Positions 42,492 to 52,623 are shown, counted from the stretch's first letter. The stretch: 64,000 nt of DNA from JAXHTY01 sp034189225 (GCA_034189225.1 JAXHVL010000026.1:1-64000), one strand, 5' to 3'. Notes: generated by a model not told the origin, from the letters alone. A program made the numbers and translations.

Positions 42492-44201
42492 CTACCGCTG
42501 GGTAACGCGCAGCACCTCCGCAATGCTGGTCACGCCCGCCAGAATCTTCCGAACCCCATCGTCCCGAAGCGTTCTCATCCCCTGCCGAATAGCGGCGGCT
42601 TCAATGCGGCCCGAGTCATGGGTGGTGAGAATCATCTTCTTGATGGTTTCATCCAGCACCATGATCTCGAAAATCCCCACGCGGCCGCTGTAGCCCGTGT
42701 TCAGGCATTTGGTGCAGCCCATGCGACGATAGATGGTCTTGCCTTCAAAAAGGGCCGGTGCCGCATTGATGCTCTTGATCGCCTCTTCGTCCGGCGCATA
42801 CGGTTGCTTGCAATGGGGACAGAGAACCCGGACCAATCGCTGGGCCACCACCGCAATCACCGACGAGGAGATCAAAAACGGCTCCACGCCGATATCCACG
42901 AGCCGGGTAATGGCGCTGGCGGAATCGTTGGTGTGCAGGGTCGAAAACACAAGATGGCCGGTAAGGGCCGACTGAACAGCGATCTCCGCGGTTTCCTTAT
43001 CCCGGATTTCACCGATCAGGATCACGTCCGGATCCTGCCGCACGATAGACCGCAGCCCCCGGGCAAAGGTCAGCCCGATCTTCTGGTTCACGTGAATCTG
43101 GTTGATCCCGTTTATCTGGTACTCCACCGGGTCTTCGATGGTGATAATATTAATATCAGGTTTATTGATGGTTGACAACGCCCCATACAGCGTAGTGGTT
43201 TTTCCGGAACCCGTGGGCCCGGTTACAAGAATGATCCCGTTTGCGTAATGGATCAAACGGCTGAAGAGCTGGTATTTCTCATCGGGGAGCCCCAGTTCCT
43301 GAAGCTCCAGCATGGCGCCGGATTTATTCAAAAGCCGCAATACCAGCCGTTCGCCGGCGGTAATGGGAATGGAGGACACCCGTATATCAATCTCCTGGTC
43401 CCCGATTCTCACCTGAAGCCGGCCGTCCTGGGGCAGCCGTTTTTCCGCGATGTTCATGTCCGCCATGACCTTGATACGGGATACCAGCGCCGGTTGAATC
43501 CGCTTGGGCGGGGTGAGAAAATCATACAGGATGCCATCCACACGGTATCGAATTTTGAAACTGTCCTGATACGCCTCGATATGAATATCGCTGGCCTGGG
43601 CTTTTACCGACTGGGAAACGATATGGTTCACCAGCTTGATAATGGGGGCGTCACTGGCATCATCCAGCAGGTCTGCGGTCTGGTCGATTTCCTCGATTAT
43701 GTCCTCGGTGCTCTCCATGTCCCGCACAAGGGCTTCGGCCGAGCTTTCACCGGTATCATACAGGTAAGCGATCGACGTCAGGATGGCTTCCCGCGTGGTC
43801 AGCACCAGGGAATAATCCGCTACCCCCAGGAGTCGAACTAGATCGTCCAGCGGATTCAATCGCGAAGGATCATTGATGGCGATGCGGCAGACCGGGGCAT
43901 CCCCGTTATCCGGGGTATTGATTCGTTTTACCGGAACCATGCCGAATTTTTTCAAAAAAGCGGCTGGAACCGCCATCACCAGCTCCCGAAGGGCTTCTTC
44001 GGCCATCACATCCTCTTCGAAAGGAATCCCGTAGAGCACCGCCCAGGCGGACAGCAACTGGTTTTCCGTAATAATTTTGCGCCGCACCAGCAGTTCCCCG
44101 ATATTCGGCCGACCGCTTTCTGCAAGCCGTTGAATCTTCTCGGCCTGCTGGGCCGTAATGTCGGGTATATTTTTTAATATTTCCAGAAATTCGGTACTCA
44201 T
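42492..44201 (-). CDS. gspE: Type II secretion ATPase GspE
   Basis: 569 residues, complete. An N-terminal GspE/PilB domain (to about 160) precedes the ATPase: Walker A GPTGSGKTTTLYGAL, Asp box ITIEDPVEY, Walker B DVILIGEIRDKETAEIA, His box LVFSTLHTN. The tetracysteine zinc loop (CPHCKQPY...MGCTKCLNTGYSGRVGIFEIM) is present. It powers pseudopilus extension from the cytoplasm. 24 bp downstream of gspD. Confidence 0.97.
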   Translation of the reverse strand: MSTEFLEILKNIPDITAQQAEKIQRLAESGRPNIGELLVRRKIITENQLLSAWAVLYGIPFEEDVMAEEALRELVMAVPAAFLKKFGMVPVKRINTPDNGDAPVCRIAINDPSRLNPLDDLVRLLGVADYSLVLTTREAILTSIAYLYDTGESSAEALVRDMESTEDIIEEIDQTADLLDDASDAPIIKLVNHIVSQSVKAQASDIHIEAYQDSFKIRYRVDGILYDFLTPPKRIQPALVSRIKVMADMNIAEKRLPQDGRLQVRIGDQEIDIRVSSIPITAGERLVLRLLNKSGAMLELQELGLPDEKYQLFSRLIHYANGIILVTGPTGSGKTTTLYGALSTINKPDINIITIEDPVEYQINGINQIHVNQKIGLTFARGLRSIVRQDPDVILIGEIRDKETAEIAVQSALTGHLVFSTLHTNDSASAITRLVDIGVEPFLISSSVIAVVAQRLVRVLCPHCKQPYAPDEEAIKSINAAPALFEGKTIYRRMGCTKCLNTGYSGRVGIFEIMVLDETIKKMILTTHDSGRIEAAAIRQGMRTLRDDGVRKILAGVTSIAEVLRVTQR

Positions 44202-44225
44202 CTCGTGATTCCACGCCTTTTTGCG

Positions 44226-46541
44226 TTATTCCGGCGACTCCGGCAGCCGTTCCTCGATCGATTCATCAGGCGAGTAAGTTGGATCGACCGTTTTCTCATC
44301 ACCTTCCCGTGCGTCTGTATCCAACGGCTTTTTATCCGTTTCGCCGGATTCCGGTGTGACATCCCCATTTCCCGCCACTCCGGAGTCCTTTTCCACGTCC
44401 TCTCCCGACGATTGCTCTTTTGCCCCTGGATACATTTTGAAGCTCCCCTTTCTCAAGCTTTCAAGATGGGCCTTTTTTTCATCGTATACAACATCCGCCT
44501 CTTCCGCAGTCTTGATCACATGGGGGGTCAGAAATACAAACAGGTTGGTCTTGTCCGAGGAATCGGAAAGCGTTTTAAACAGCCAGCCCAGACCGGGAAT
44601 ATCCCCGAGGCAGGGGACCTTGTACTGCACCTCGGTCATGCTGTCATCGATCAACCCGCCGATCACAATGGTGTGTCTGTCGTGAACGATCACATTGGTA
44701 TCTATGGTACGTTTCAGGGTGGCAGGCCGATCCGCAGACACAGTGGTCATCTGATCCAGCTTGGTGACCTCCTGGATGATATCCAGCCGGATCAAACGGT
44801 TCTCATTAATCTGAGGTTTTATTTTCAGGGAGATGCCCACATCCTTGTATTCGTAATTGCTGTAGGTCTCCGTGGAGGCGGTAGTGCCGATCTTGGTGAG
44901 ATAGGGGATGTTTTTGCCCACGGTGATGGTAGCTTCTTCGTTGTCCGTGGTCATGATCTGAGGAGTGGAAAGTATATGAACATTCTTATCCTTTTTAAAA
45001 GCCTGCACAATTGCCGCCACATTGGGGTACAAGACCCCGCCGATTTCAATGGCTTCGCCGAAAGCCCCCAGAGAAAAGCCCGCCGGCAGAGACCCCACGC
45101 CGGTAGCCGGGCCCAGCATGCCGGCAATATTTTGATAGCCACTGTCGCTGGCGCCGCCGAAGCCGCCGCCGTATCCACCCTCTTTGTCCTCGTAGCTGGC
45201 TTCTCCCATGACGGACCATTCCACCCCCAGCTCAAAATTCTTACTCACATTCACCTCTGCGATGAGGCATTCGATATACACCATGGAGCGGGGGATGTCC
45301 AGCTGCTTGATAATTTCCTCCAGGGCAACAAAGTCATTGCGTTCCGCCATGATGATCAGGCTGTTGGTGGCGGTATCCGCCGTGATATTCACATCCTTGG
45401 AAATCACCGGTGCCTTGTTCTTGCCGGCGCCTTCGGCCTGCTTGCCCGGCAGTGACTGAAGGACTTCGGCCAGCTCCTCGGCATCGGCGTTCTTGAGATA
45501 ATACACGTGAATTCGCTCCTTGCCCTGGGGCACCTTCCGGTCCAGCAGTGTGATCAGCTCTTCCACCTGCTTGGTTTCCGCCTCGCTGGCAAGCATCACC
45601 ACGGCATTGGCCCGATCGTCGGCCACAAGCTTTACACGCTCCGCAACCGGTTCCTTGCTCCGTCCCCGTCCGGAATCCCGGAAAACCGTTTCCAGAATGG
45701 GCACCAGCTTGGAAGCATCGGAAAATTCCAGCGGAATGACCGACACCTGCCGGCCGATGCCGGTAACATCAATGGCCTCCAGAATCCGCATAAGCCGCTT
45801 GATATTTGAATACACATCCGTGAGAATCAGCATATTGGTCGAATCATAGGAAAGAATAACGCTGTCCTTGGACACGAGGGGCGTAAAAAGGCGTTTGATC
45901 TCGTCCGCATCCGCATATTTCAGGGGGATGATCTGGGTCACCACCTTGTCCTCGGCGTCTTTTGTTTCATCGACCAGCCGGGTTTCGATGCTCTTGGCCC
46001 GGGCATCGCTGGATTTAACGATCTTGATGATCTCGCCGGCCTCAACGGTGGTGTACCCATGGACCTCCAGCACGGACTCAAACACCCGGTACGCCTCGTC
46101 CACGGATATTTTTGACGGCGAAATCACCGTCACCTTATCCCGAACATGCTCATCCACGACAAAGTTCTTGCCGGTTATCTCACTGATAAACTTTATAAAT
46201 ACGGTCAGCTCCACATCGTTGAAATCCACCGATACGGTGCGCTCGTCTTTGGGGTCATTCCGGGTGCCGGCGGGCGGCGGCCCACCGCCTTGTCTTTCAT
46301 CGGATTGATCACCGTCAGGCGACACATTCCTTGCCAGGGCGGCACCGGTCCGGGTTATCTGCTTCATCGCCCTTTTGAAGCCCGGCGAAGGGCCGGATTC
46401 CGCCGCCTGCAGCAGATGATGACCACCGCCGAACACCACCATGCCGACACATGCCAACAATCCCCACAGAATCACCCGTACACGATTATGGGCCGTTTTT
46501 GTCTGCGCTCCCCCTGCCCTTCTTTTTAAACACCGCATCAC
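44226..46541 (-). CDS. gspD: Type II secretion secretin GspD
   Basis: 771 residues. Hydrophobic export segment near residue 25-45 (ILWGLLACVGMVVFGGGHHLLQA), N0 domain from about 98 (VSVDFNDVELTVFIKFISEITGKNFVVD), three N-type repeats, then the secretin gate (VNVSKNFELGVEWSVMGE to VPCLGDIPGLGWLFK). A Glu/Asp/Ser-rich tail of about 75 residues follows the secretin domain. It forms the outer-membrane channel. No obvious lipobox or pilotin gene is nearby. Confidence 0.95.
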   Translation of the reverse strand: MMRCLKRRAGGAQTKTAHNRVRVILWGLLACVGMVVFGGGHHLLQAAESGPSPGFKRAMKQITRTGAALARNVSPDGDQSDERQGGGPPPAGTRNDPKDERTVSVDFNDVELTVFIKFISEITGKNFVVDEHVRDKVTVISPSKISVDEAYRVFESVLEVHGYTTVEAGEIIKIVKSSDARAKSIETRLVDETKDAEDKVVTQIIPLKYADADEIKRLFTPLVSKDSVILSYDSTNMLILTDVYSNIKRLMRILEAIDVTGIGRQVSVIPLEFSDASKLVPILETVFRDSGRGRSKEPVAERVKLVADDRANAVVMLASEAETKQVEELITLLDRKVPQGKERIHVYYLKNADAEELAEVLQSLPGKQAEGAGKNKAPVISKDVNITADTATNSLIIMAERNDFVALEEIIKQLDIPRSMVYIECLIAEVNVSKNFELGVEWSVMGEASYEDKEGGYGGGFGGASDSGYQNIAGMLGPATGVGSLPAGFSLGAFGEAIEIGGVLYPNVAAIVQAFKKDKNVHILSTPQIMTTDNEEATITVGKNIPYLTKIGTTASTETYSNYEYKDVGISLKIKPQINENRLIRLDIIQEVTKLDQMTTVSADRPATLKRTIDTNVIVHDRHTIVIGGLIDDSMTEVQYKVPCLGDIPGLGWLFKTLSDSSDKTNLFVFLTPHVIKTAEEADVVYDEKKAHLESLRKGSFKMYPGAKEQSSGEDVEKDSGVAGNGDVTPESGETDKKPLDTDAREGDEKTVDPTYSPDESIEERLPESPE

Positions 46542-46557
46542 TTATCACCTGCAAATG

Positions 46558-47466
46558 TCATCGAATGTTGTATTTTATGAACTCTTTCTGACCACCCCGC
46601 TTTACCTCGAGCATCACTTCAGCGGCCGAACTCAAACTCCGGTAAACCGCCATGCAGTCATCCACGGTATTGATCTGCTTACCATTCAACCCGACAATGA
46701 CATCTTTGCTTTGCAGCCCCATGTCACTGAAAATCGACCCCGACGACACGCTGTCCAGACTGAGTCCGTCCGGCCGGCCGTTGGAGAAGTGAGGCCGGAT
46801 ACGGACCTTTCGCATCAGTTCATTGACATTGTTAAATGCCGTCTCGACCTCGCTCCGGTTCAGCGTGACATTTCGCACCCGGCCGGCACGGTCGGCAGCG
46901 GCGGATCTTTCCTGCCGTCCGCTATCCAGCCCACGGCCGAAAGCATTATTGCCTTCCAGGCCTGCCAGACTCTCCTCCATCTCCAGGACCTCATCCGTAC
47001 CGTTTATCGTAAGGACTACCTTTTTTCGTAAAATGAGTTTCACCGTGGCGTTGTCGATGGTGTCCCCCACTTTATACAGATTCTGTTTCCGCTTGCGGGT
47101 ATGTTCGATCACCGCATAGGAATCTTCCTTCATTCCCGCGATGGTTCCCAGCAACTTTAAATCAAGATCCGTCTTCTTCAGGTTTTCCACATCAATCTGC
47201 ATTGGCGCTTTCTGTTCAGTGGCGGCTGCCTGGAAAATATTCCTGGACGCGATGGCCAAATAGTCACTCAGGCTTTTGGCACGGGATGTTTTTGAAACCC
47301 GTGTGTCTTTTTCTTTCATCACCGCCACAGGCGTGTAATCCGCCAACTGATCCGCCGCAATCGTATAGGCAAAATCCACACCAGCATAAACCGTCACAGC
47401 GATCAACACCAGATTGAGTGCCAGCACCAGATGCCGCAACATATCTGTATTTATCTGTCTGACCAT
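46558..47466 (-). CDS. gspC: Type II secretion inner-membrane protein GspC
   Basis: 302 residues. Short cytoplasmic head, one membrane segment (LRHLVLALNLVLIAVTVYAGVDFAY), a homology region (LKLLGTIAGMKEDSYAVIEHTRKRKQNLYKVGDTI) that binds the N0 domain of GspD, and a C-terminal PDZ-like domain (PDGLSLDSVSSGSIFSDMGLQSKDVIVGLNGKQI). It links the inner-membrane platform to the secretin. Placed before gspD, 16 bp apart. Confidence 0.92.
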   Translation of the reverse strand: MVRQINTDMLRHLVLALNLVLIAVTVYAGVDFAYTIAADQLADYTPVAVMKEKDTRVSKTSRAKSLSDYLAIASRNIFQAAATEQKAPMQIDVENLKKTDLDLKLLGTIAGMKEDSYAVIEHTRKRKQNLYKVGDTIDNATVKLILRKKVVLTINGTDEVLEMEESLAGLEGNNAFGRGLDSGRQERSAAADRAGRVRNVTLNRSEVETAFNNVNELMRKVRIRPHFSNGRPDGLSLDSVSSGSIFSDMGLQSKDVIVGLNGKQINTVDDCMAVYRSLSSAAEVMLEVKRGGQKEFIKYNIR

Positions 47467-47500
47467 CCTTCCTCAACACCCTCTTTGCGCCTTGCCGGCC

Positions 47501-48379
47501 TCACTGAATTGAAACTCCCGGAGCACTGACGGTCCCGTCGATTCGCACCGGATATCCTTTCTGCCCTGGATTTTTTCTTATAATCAGATCCAGTGGCAGA
47601 ATTTTTCCGAGTTTTTTAACGAAATCCGAATGCGGTTTTACAAAGCCCTCCAGGTCAAGAACGCTCTCCGGATAGGGCCGCCGCAATCGGATATCCCCGG
47701 TAAATTCGACATCCATCTGACCGCCCCGGGCCACACAACGGTTCACGGTTAGACTTTGTTCATCGCCAGCCAGTTCTGCTTCCACCGTTTTAAAAGTTAG
47801 TTTATCCATGCCCATGAGCGGTGGCTCAAATATCACACCGAGTTCTTTCACTGAAAATTCAGAAGAAAACTGATAGGCAGCCCCATTAATGGTGCCGGTC
47901 ACGCGTCCGTCGATTGTACCGGACAACGGATAATCCAATAATTCCTTTAATTCCTTTAGGGTTCCCAGATCAATGCCGGAAATTTTTGCGTCCAGAGTTC
48001 CGGCATGGCCTTGATTGTCTGCATTGCAGTCCAGCCGGCATCTGCCCTGGACAACCCCGTCAAAGACCCTTATTTTGAACCGAAAGGCCGGCTTTCCGCC
48101 GAATATCGTCGAAACAACAGGGCTGAAGGCGGCACCATCCGGCTGGATAACGAACCGGTTCTCATAATATACGGCCGGTTCCGAAAGCCTTATGCCCGGC
48201 GGAAACACACCAAGACCCAGGCCGCCAATCTCAAGGGACAAGGCCGGGTCCACCCGTTTTATATTTTTTTCAATAAATGTGCGAACGGCGTCTTCCGGAA
48301 AAAGCAGAATCAAAAAGATCACTATCAATCCTGCAATATAAACAAAATAGCCGACCGCCTTTTTCTTTCCTGGGCTCAT
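47501..48379 (-). CDS. gspN: Type II secretion protein GspN
   Basis: 292 residues. One N-terminal membrane segment (VGYFVYIAGLIVIFLILLF) and a periplasmic beta-rich domain of the GspN/AsmA-like type (LEIGGLGLGVFPPGIRLSEPAVYYEN; SGTIDGRVTGTINGA). GspN is found in delta-proteobacterial-type T2SS between M and C and is dispensable in some systems. A GGGACAGTTT palindrome separates it from gspM. Confidence 0.85.
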   Translation of the reverse strand: MSPGKKKAVGYFVYIAGLIVIFLILLFPEDAVRTFIEKNIKRVDPALSLEIGGLGLGVFPPGIRLSEPAVYYENRFVIQPDGAAFSPVVSTIFGGKPAFRFKIRVFDGVVQGRCRLDCNADNQGHAGTLDAKISGIDLGTLKELKELLDYPLSGTIDGRVTGTINGAAYQFSSEFSVKELGVIFEPPLMGMDKLTFKTVEAELAGDEQSLTVNRCVARGGQMDVEFTGDIRLRRPYPESVLDLEGFVKPHSDFVKKLGKILPLDLIIRKNPGQKGYPVRIDGTVSAPGVSIQ

Positions 48380-48412
48380 TGATTCTTCTTTCAGTTGTCA
48401 TCTTTCGCCGGG

Positions 48413-48497
48413 AAAAAAGGGGGACAGTTTACTTAATTGGTGACATATTTCCGGATGCCTCTGCCTTCGTCAATTAAGTGAAACTGTCCCCTTTTTT
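48413..48497. repeat. RAYT-type GGGACAGTTT palindrome
   Basis: AAAAAAGGGGGACAGTTT (48413-48430) and ACTTAATTG are mirrored by CAATTAAGT and AAACTGTCCCCTTTTTT (48471-48497): 27-bp arms with few mismatches around a ~31-bp loop. Palindromes with this word accompany REP-associated tyrosine transposases (TnpA-REP). No transposase is present here. It lies inside the T2SS operon. Confidence 0.75.
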
Positions 48498-48516
48498 CGA
48501 AATCCACCACCGTTCT

Positions 48517-49080
48517 TCACCCTTTAAACGTCTCCACCTGCATTAAGGCATCCACACCGCCTGTTTTGCTTTCCTGACGGGTAATGGAAAGCCGTTTTAC
48601 AAATATCATGTTGGGTGAGGCCTCGATCATATACAGGTAATTCACCAGATTTTTCAGGCTCACCGCATCCAGTTTCATCTCCACCACGGAAAGCGCCTGA
48701 CCGCCTTCTCCTGCATTGGCGGTGGAGGGTTTCATGTAAACAATATTCCCCTTCACCCCCGCTTTTCCGGCAAGGGTATCAAGAAACGAGAACAGCGTAA
48801 AGCCGGCCTCCCTTGACTGAAAGCGAGCCGAGGCGCTGGATGTCTTTTGCCGAATGGCATCGTATTCCTTTTGCAGGGCCATCATCTCACTGAGCGTCTG
48901 TTCTTTGGCCGTCAGAACCCGATCCAGCCTTTCCTGTTTGCCGGTAAGGGGCACGATCACCAGTCGGATGATCAGAAAAAGAATCACGGCAACCGCGCCG
49001 AGGAGAAATACATATCGCTCCCGCGGATTCAAATTGTTAAGATAGGCCTTGACCCTGTATATCAACTCGTTCAGTCTCAC
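48517..49080 (-). CDS. gspM: Type II secretion protein GspM
   Basis: 187 residues. A short cytoplasmic head with LNPRERYVFLLGAVAVILFLIIRLVIVPLTG as the single membrane segment, a coiled-coil stretch (QERLDRVLTAKEQTLSEMMALQKEYDAIRQ) and a ferredoxin-like periplasmic domain. It partners GspL; the genes overlap by 4 bp (49077-49080). Confidence 0.88.
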   Translation of the reverse strand: MRLNELIYRVKAYLNNLNPRERYVFLLGAVAVILFLIIRLVIVPLTGKQERLDRVLTAKEQTLSEMMALQKEYDAIRQKTSSASARFQSREAGFTLFSFLDTLAGKAGVKGNIVYMKPSTANAGEGGQALSVVEMKLDAVSLKNLVNYLYMIEASPNMIFVKRLSITRQESKTGGVDALMQVETFKG

Positions 49081-50546
49081 AACAACGCCACCTGTAATTT
49101 AAACCGGACCCGTTGATCAATCTTGTCCATATTTGCAGAGGTGATTTCGATCCGGCCGAAATACTCACTCTTCCCCAGCTGGTTTTTGATCGTATCCACT
49201 GAATTAAAGGCATCCGTATGGCCGGAAATAACCACATCGTTGGGACCGGCCACAAGCCGGCTGACCACCACATCCAGGCCATCAGGCGTCAATCGGCTGA
49301 CTTCATTAAGAATATCGACACAATTGGCTTGCCGGCGCATGTCCTTCGGCAGACCGCTACTTTCCTTCAGCCTTTCGATCTGGTTACGCATCTGTGCCAC
49401 GGGGTCCACGATGCGCTGAATCTCGGGAAACGATTGCTTGAAGATGGCGTTTATCCGGGCATCCATCTCCGCAATGGCATGATTTTTCTGATACAGTTCA
49501 TAAAAAAAGCCGGCCGACCATATCACCAGCACCAGCAGCGCAAGCGCCCCTGTTTTTGCAAACACACCGGTGAATTGCCGCCATTCCCGCGCAACAGCAA
49601 ACTCCCCTTTTCTAAAATTCAACAACGGCACGTTCGTCTGCTTGACAAGCGCAAGGCAAAGTGCCACATCCATTCTGGCCGGCACCCACTGTTGATCCGG
49701 CAATTGATGGTTCGGGGGGCCGCCGTCTCTCATCAATCCGGTCTCCACCGCCATATCCATCGGTGTCACTGAAATGCCGAAGGTTTCCTCAAGCTTCTCG
49801 GCAAGCCCTTTTGCCGGCAGAACATCCCCTGTTAAATACACCCGGCCACCCCCCCTGTTCTCAGCGGCTTGTTCCCGGCAGGCCAACAGTGAATGACGAA
49901 CCTGCGCGGTGATCTTCTTCAACCGGCTCTCCGTCGGGATACCGTCATTGAGCGCAAAGGACCGGACAAAATAAGGCCTTCCCCCGTGGATGGCCGCAAC
50001 GGTCCCGCCCGCGGCATCCGCCTCCACAAAAGCCCCCGTATCCTGAAACGAAGATATCATTGCGGCCACTGCGTATCCACGGGGTACTATCACCGACGGA
50101 TCCAGGCCCAAGTCGGAAAACCGGTCAAGACAGTCACTGATCCGTTCCCTGGGAATCACGGCGGCCAAAACCTCGGCACCGTCCCGGTTTTCCGAAGCGG
50201 TGGCACCAACAACGAAATCGATGATCACCTCGTTTATCGGGAATGGCAAAAGGGGTTCCAGTTCAAAGGTAATTACTTTTTCAATTTTTTTGGGGTCGGC
50301 AAACGGCATCTGGATGCGACGATAGGAAACCCAGTCATCCGGCACCGATGCCACGCAAACGGCGCCGGTAATATCCACATGTCGTTGTAAAGCCTCGAGG
50401 GCATCGGCCACGCAGTCCCAGCAATTCCTTTCCTCCATGGGGATGGACGCATGGGCCTCGATTCTACGCTCACTGCCATAAGCACCGAGAAAGACCGCGC
50501 ATACATCCCTGCGCCGGATATCTATGCCCAGAATATTGCCGTTCAT
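49077..50546 (-). CDS. gspL: Type II secretion protein GspL (PilM/actin-like domain)
   Basis: 489 residues from ATG 50546 (MNGNILGIDIRRRD); an earlier ATG six codons up is less likely. An actin-like cytoplasmic part (SVEMxx-like RIQMPFADPKKIEKVITFELEPLLPFPINEVIIDF) resembles PilM. One membrane segment lies near residue 340 (TGALALLVLVIWSAGFFYELY), followed by a PilN-like periplasmic domain. It links GspE to GspM and the platform. Confidence 0.9.
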   Translation of the reverse strand: MNGNILGIDIRRRDVCAVFLGAYGSERRIEAHASIPMEERNCWDCVADALEALQRHVDITGAVCVASVPDDWVSYRRIQMPFADPKKIEKVITFELEPLLPFPINEVIIDFVVGATASENRDGAEVLAAVIPRERISDCLDRFSDLGLDPSVIVPRGYAVAAMISSFQDTGAFVEADAAGGTVAAIHGGRPYFVRSFALNDGIPTESRLKKITAQVRHSLLACREQAAENRGGGRVYLTGDVLPAKGLAEKLEETFGISVTPMDMAVETGLMRDGGPPNHQLPDQQWVPARMDVALCLALVKQTNVPLLNFRKGEFAVAREWRQFTGVFAKTGALALLVLVIWSAGFFYELYQKNHAIAEMDARINAIFKQSFPEIQRIVDPVAQMRNQIERLKESSGLPKDMRRQANCVDILNEVSRLTPDGLDVVVSRLVAGPNDVVISGHTDAFNSVDTIKNQLGKSEYFGRIEITSANMDKIDQRVRFKLQVALL

Positions 50547-50592
50547 ATCGGTCCCCTCTTCCACAAATGGATTGGGATGTTACTATATAGTA

Positions 50593-51681
50593 TTATGACC
50601 GCCACTTCAACACCCGGCATCGCCATTTGCCCGTTTCCTCATCTTTTTCTCTTTTCACGACCGCCGTGGTGGAAACCGCCGTCTCTTCGAATTTCGCCCT
50701 GGCCTTAATTTGAAAAATATCACTGGCCGTTGTAGTGAGGTTGGCATCAATGGTCAGTTCGCTGCAACCGTGCACACTTCTATACCAGGTCGGGCTTGAC
50801 AGGTCATGAACATAATTGCCGTTTGACATCTCCTGCCGGAAATCGGATATTTCCACCGCCAGGTAGTTGTCTTCCAGTGGCAACAGTGCCGACAGCACAA
50901 ACACGGGGGCGGTATTGATATTAATGGCCCCGGAAAAGGTAAATCCCGTCCCGTCTGCCGCTTCCGTCATCCCGGCTGTTGTCACCCATGAAGAAACCCC
51001 GTAAAGCTCCCCTATCATGTTGAAAAGTTGCGGGGATAACCCTTTTACCAGAACCAGTTCACTTACATCAATCACCGGCCCGTTCCGACAGGTGTAAGGC
51101 GGGTCAAGGTCCCGGTAATACGAGGATTCCGCCCCTTCCAGACCGGTAATGGCATCATCATCCTCGTAATCCAGCCAGTCTTTCACGGCATTGATAATCG
51201 ATACTGGCTCAATGGCCGTCTCCGGCCCTTCGGCCCCCATGTTAACCATCTGCAACAGCCTGTACCACATGACCTTCTGGGGCTCGTTAAACTGTTTTCC
51301 ACCGGGATATTGCACCAGGGCATTGACCTGGATTCGCCCCAGCAGGTCGCTGATAGAGATGGTAAGCTCCCCCCTGTCAAACGGGAAATCCTTGACAACG
51401 GCAGCCAGATGGACTTCATCCGCCCATGGCTCCTGAATGGAATCAATTTCCGTTTCCGTTTTATCCTTGATCAGTACCGCCTTGCACATATCGATACCGG
51501 AGGCCGCCATGGCGGATAAGTTCGCCCTGGTTTTAAACACCGCGGCATCGTCAATTCCCACCCGCACGCGGCGATTTAGTTCAAACACCACGGCTGTCAG
51601 CAGCGTTATCATCATGATGGTAATGATGATGGCAACACCACTTTTATTGGTCACCGCTTGCTTTACCGCCTGCCCCATCAT
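50593..51681 (-). CDS. gspK: Type II secretion minor pseudopilin GspK
   Basis: 362 residues. Prepilin-type N-terminus NKSGVAIIITIMMITLLTAVVFELN: cleavage after Gly, and no Glu at mature position 5, which is normal for GspK, the tip pseudopilin. The large SAM-like insert holds LLGRIQVNALVQYPGGKQ and NAVKDWLDYEDDDAITGLEGAESSYY, the Ca-site acidic region. Its ATG overlaps the gspJ stop by 4 bp. Confidence 0.93.
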   Translation of the reverse strand: MMGQAVKQAVTNKSGVAIIITIMMITLLTAVVFELNRRVRVGIDDAAVFKTRANLSAMAASGIDMCKAVLIKDKTETEIDSIQEPWADEVHLAAVVKDFPFDRGELTISISDLLGRIQVNALVQYPGGKQFNEPQKVMWYRLLQMVNMGAEGPETAIEPVSIINAVKDWLDYEDDDAITGLEGAESSYYRDLDPPYTCRNGPVIDVSELVLVKGLSPQLFNMIGELYGVSSWVTTAGMTEAADGTGFTFSGAININTAPVFVLSALLPLEDNYLAVEISDFRQEMSNGNYVHDLSSPTWYRSVHGCSELTIDANLTTTASDIFQIKARAKFEETAVSTTAVVKREKDEETGKWRCRVLKWRS

Positions 51682-52376
51682 TGAATTTTCTCTCTGTAAA
51701 CGGGAAGTGACACCAGTGTTCGGAACCGATAGGTTGCGGCGTCTTTTTCCAGTTCCAGTTCAATTCCCACCGCACGGGGGGTTGCATAATCAAAATCCCG
51801 GGCTTCCGAGTCCCAGTAATCATATTCCCGACCCTGCTCATCATAAAATGTCAGTCTCAGCGACTTCACATTCTCGCACAATACAGGATCGTTTCCAGCT
51901 TCCGCCCCGGCATCATCGGTCCGCATAACGGCATCCCGCCGCATCAGCACAACCGCGCCGGTATCGTTCTGATGAAGATAATAATGAATCCGGCCAGCAT
52001 CCGCCGGAATCCCGCCGCCCAGGGGAAGGTGGGAAAAGGCGACAAAGGAAAGACTGGCCGAATCACCGTAGGACTGCTCAGCCCTGAAACGGTAGGGATC
52101 CGGATCGTCCTCAAAATCCGGGGGCTCATAGGCCGGCGGTCTGGCCACATAAACGGCGTGCAGATCCTCGCTCATGCGATCCAGGCAGACCCGGGCCGAC
52201 CGATAGACCGAAATACCTTCTTCCACCGCGCCCACGTTAGAAAATAACAGGTTAAACGACCCGAACAGCATGGTGAATACCACGGCGGCAAGGGCGATGG
52301 CCACGAGAATCTCCATCAGGGTGAAACCGGCCGGGTGTTTTTTAAATTTTTTTCGAATATCCGGACCTTTGAACAT
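51678..52376 (-). CDS. gspJ: Type II secretion minor pseudopilin GspJ
   Basis: 232 residues. Prepilin cleavage motif HPAG|FTLMEILVAIALAAVVF with Glu at +5, then a globular domain with YRSARVCLDRMSEDL. Forms the tip complex with I and K. Separated from gspI by a 247-bp repeat-bearing gap. Confidence 0.92.
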   Translation of the reverse strand: MFKGPDIRKKFKKHPAGFTLMEILVAIALAAVVFTMLFGSFNLLFSNVGAVEEGISVYRSARVCLDRMSEDLHAVYVARPPAYEPPDFEDDPDPYRFRAEQSYGDSASLSFVAFSHLPLGGGIPADAGRIHYYLHQNDTGAVVLMRRDAVMRTDDAGAEAGNDPVLCENVKSLRLTFYDEQGREYDYWDSEARDFDYATPRAVGIELELEKDAATYRFRTLVSLPVYREKIQ

Positions 52377-52386
52377 TGTTGCACTC

Positions 52387-52617
52387 GTAAAAAATCACTT
52401 TGGGACGGCAAAATGATAAATCTATCTGGCCGCCTAAAGGCGGGGGCTTTAACCTTGATGGAGACCAGTCACATGCGCGTGTATTTGTTTCTTGCCGTTG
52501 TTTTGCTGTACAACCCAATCGATTATCCATATTTTATGCAAATTTTCGCTCGCCAAGGCGCCAAGATCGCCAAGGATATTCTTTGCATCCTCTGCGATCT
52601 TTGCGTCTTGGCGAGCG
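52387..52617. repeat. Half copy of the 150-bp element plus fold-back hairpin, between gspI and gspJ
   Basis: CTCGTAAAAAATCACTTTGGGACGGCAAAATGA (52387-52419 region) matches one end of the copy at 54282-54437. Further on, CGCTCGCCAAGGCGCCAAGATCGC (52547-52570) faces GCGATCTTTGCGTCTTGGCGAGCG (52594-52617), a long hairpin of GCCAAG words. No gene in this gap. Confidence 0.65.
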
Positions 52618-52623
52618 TCAGCG

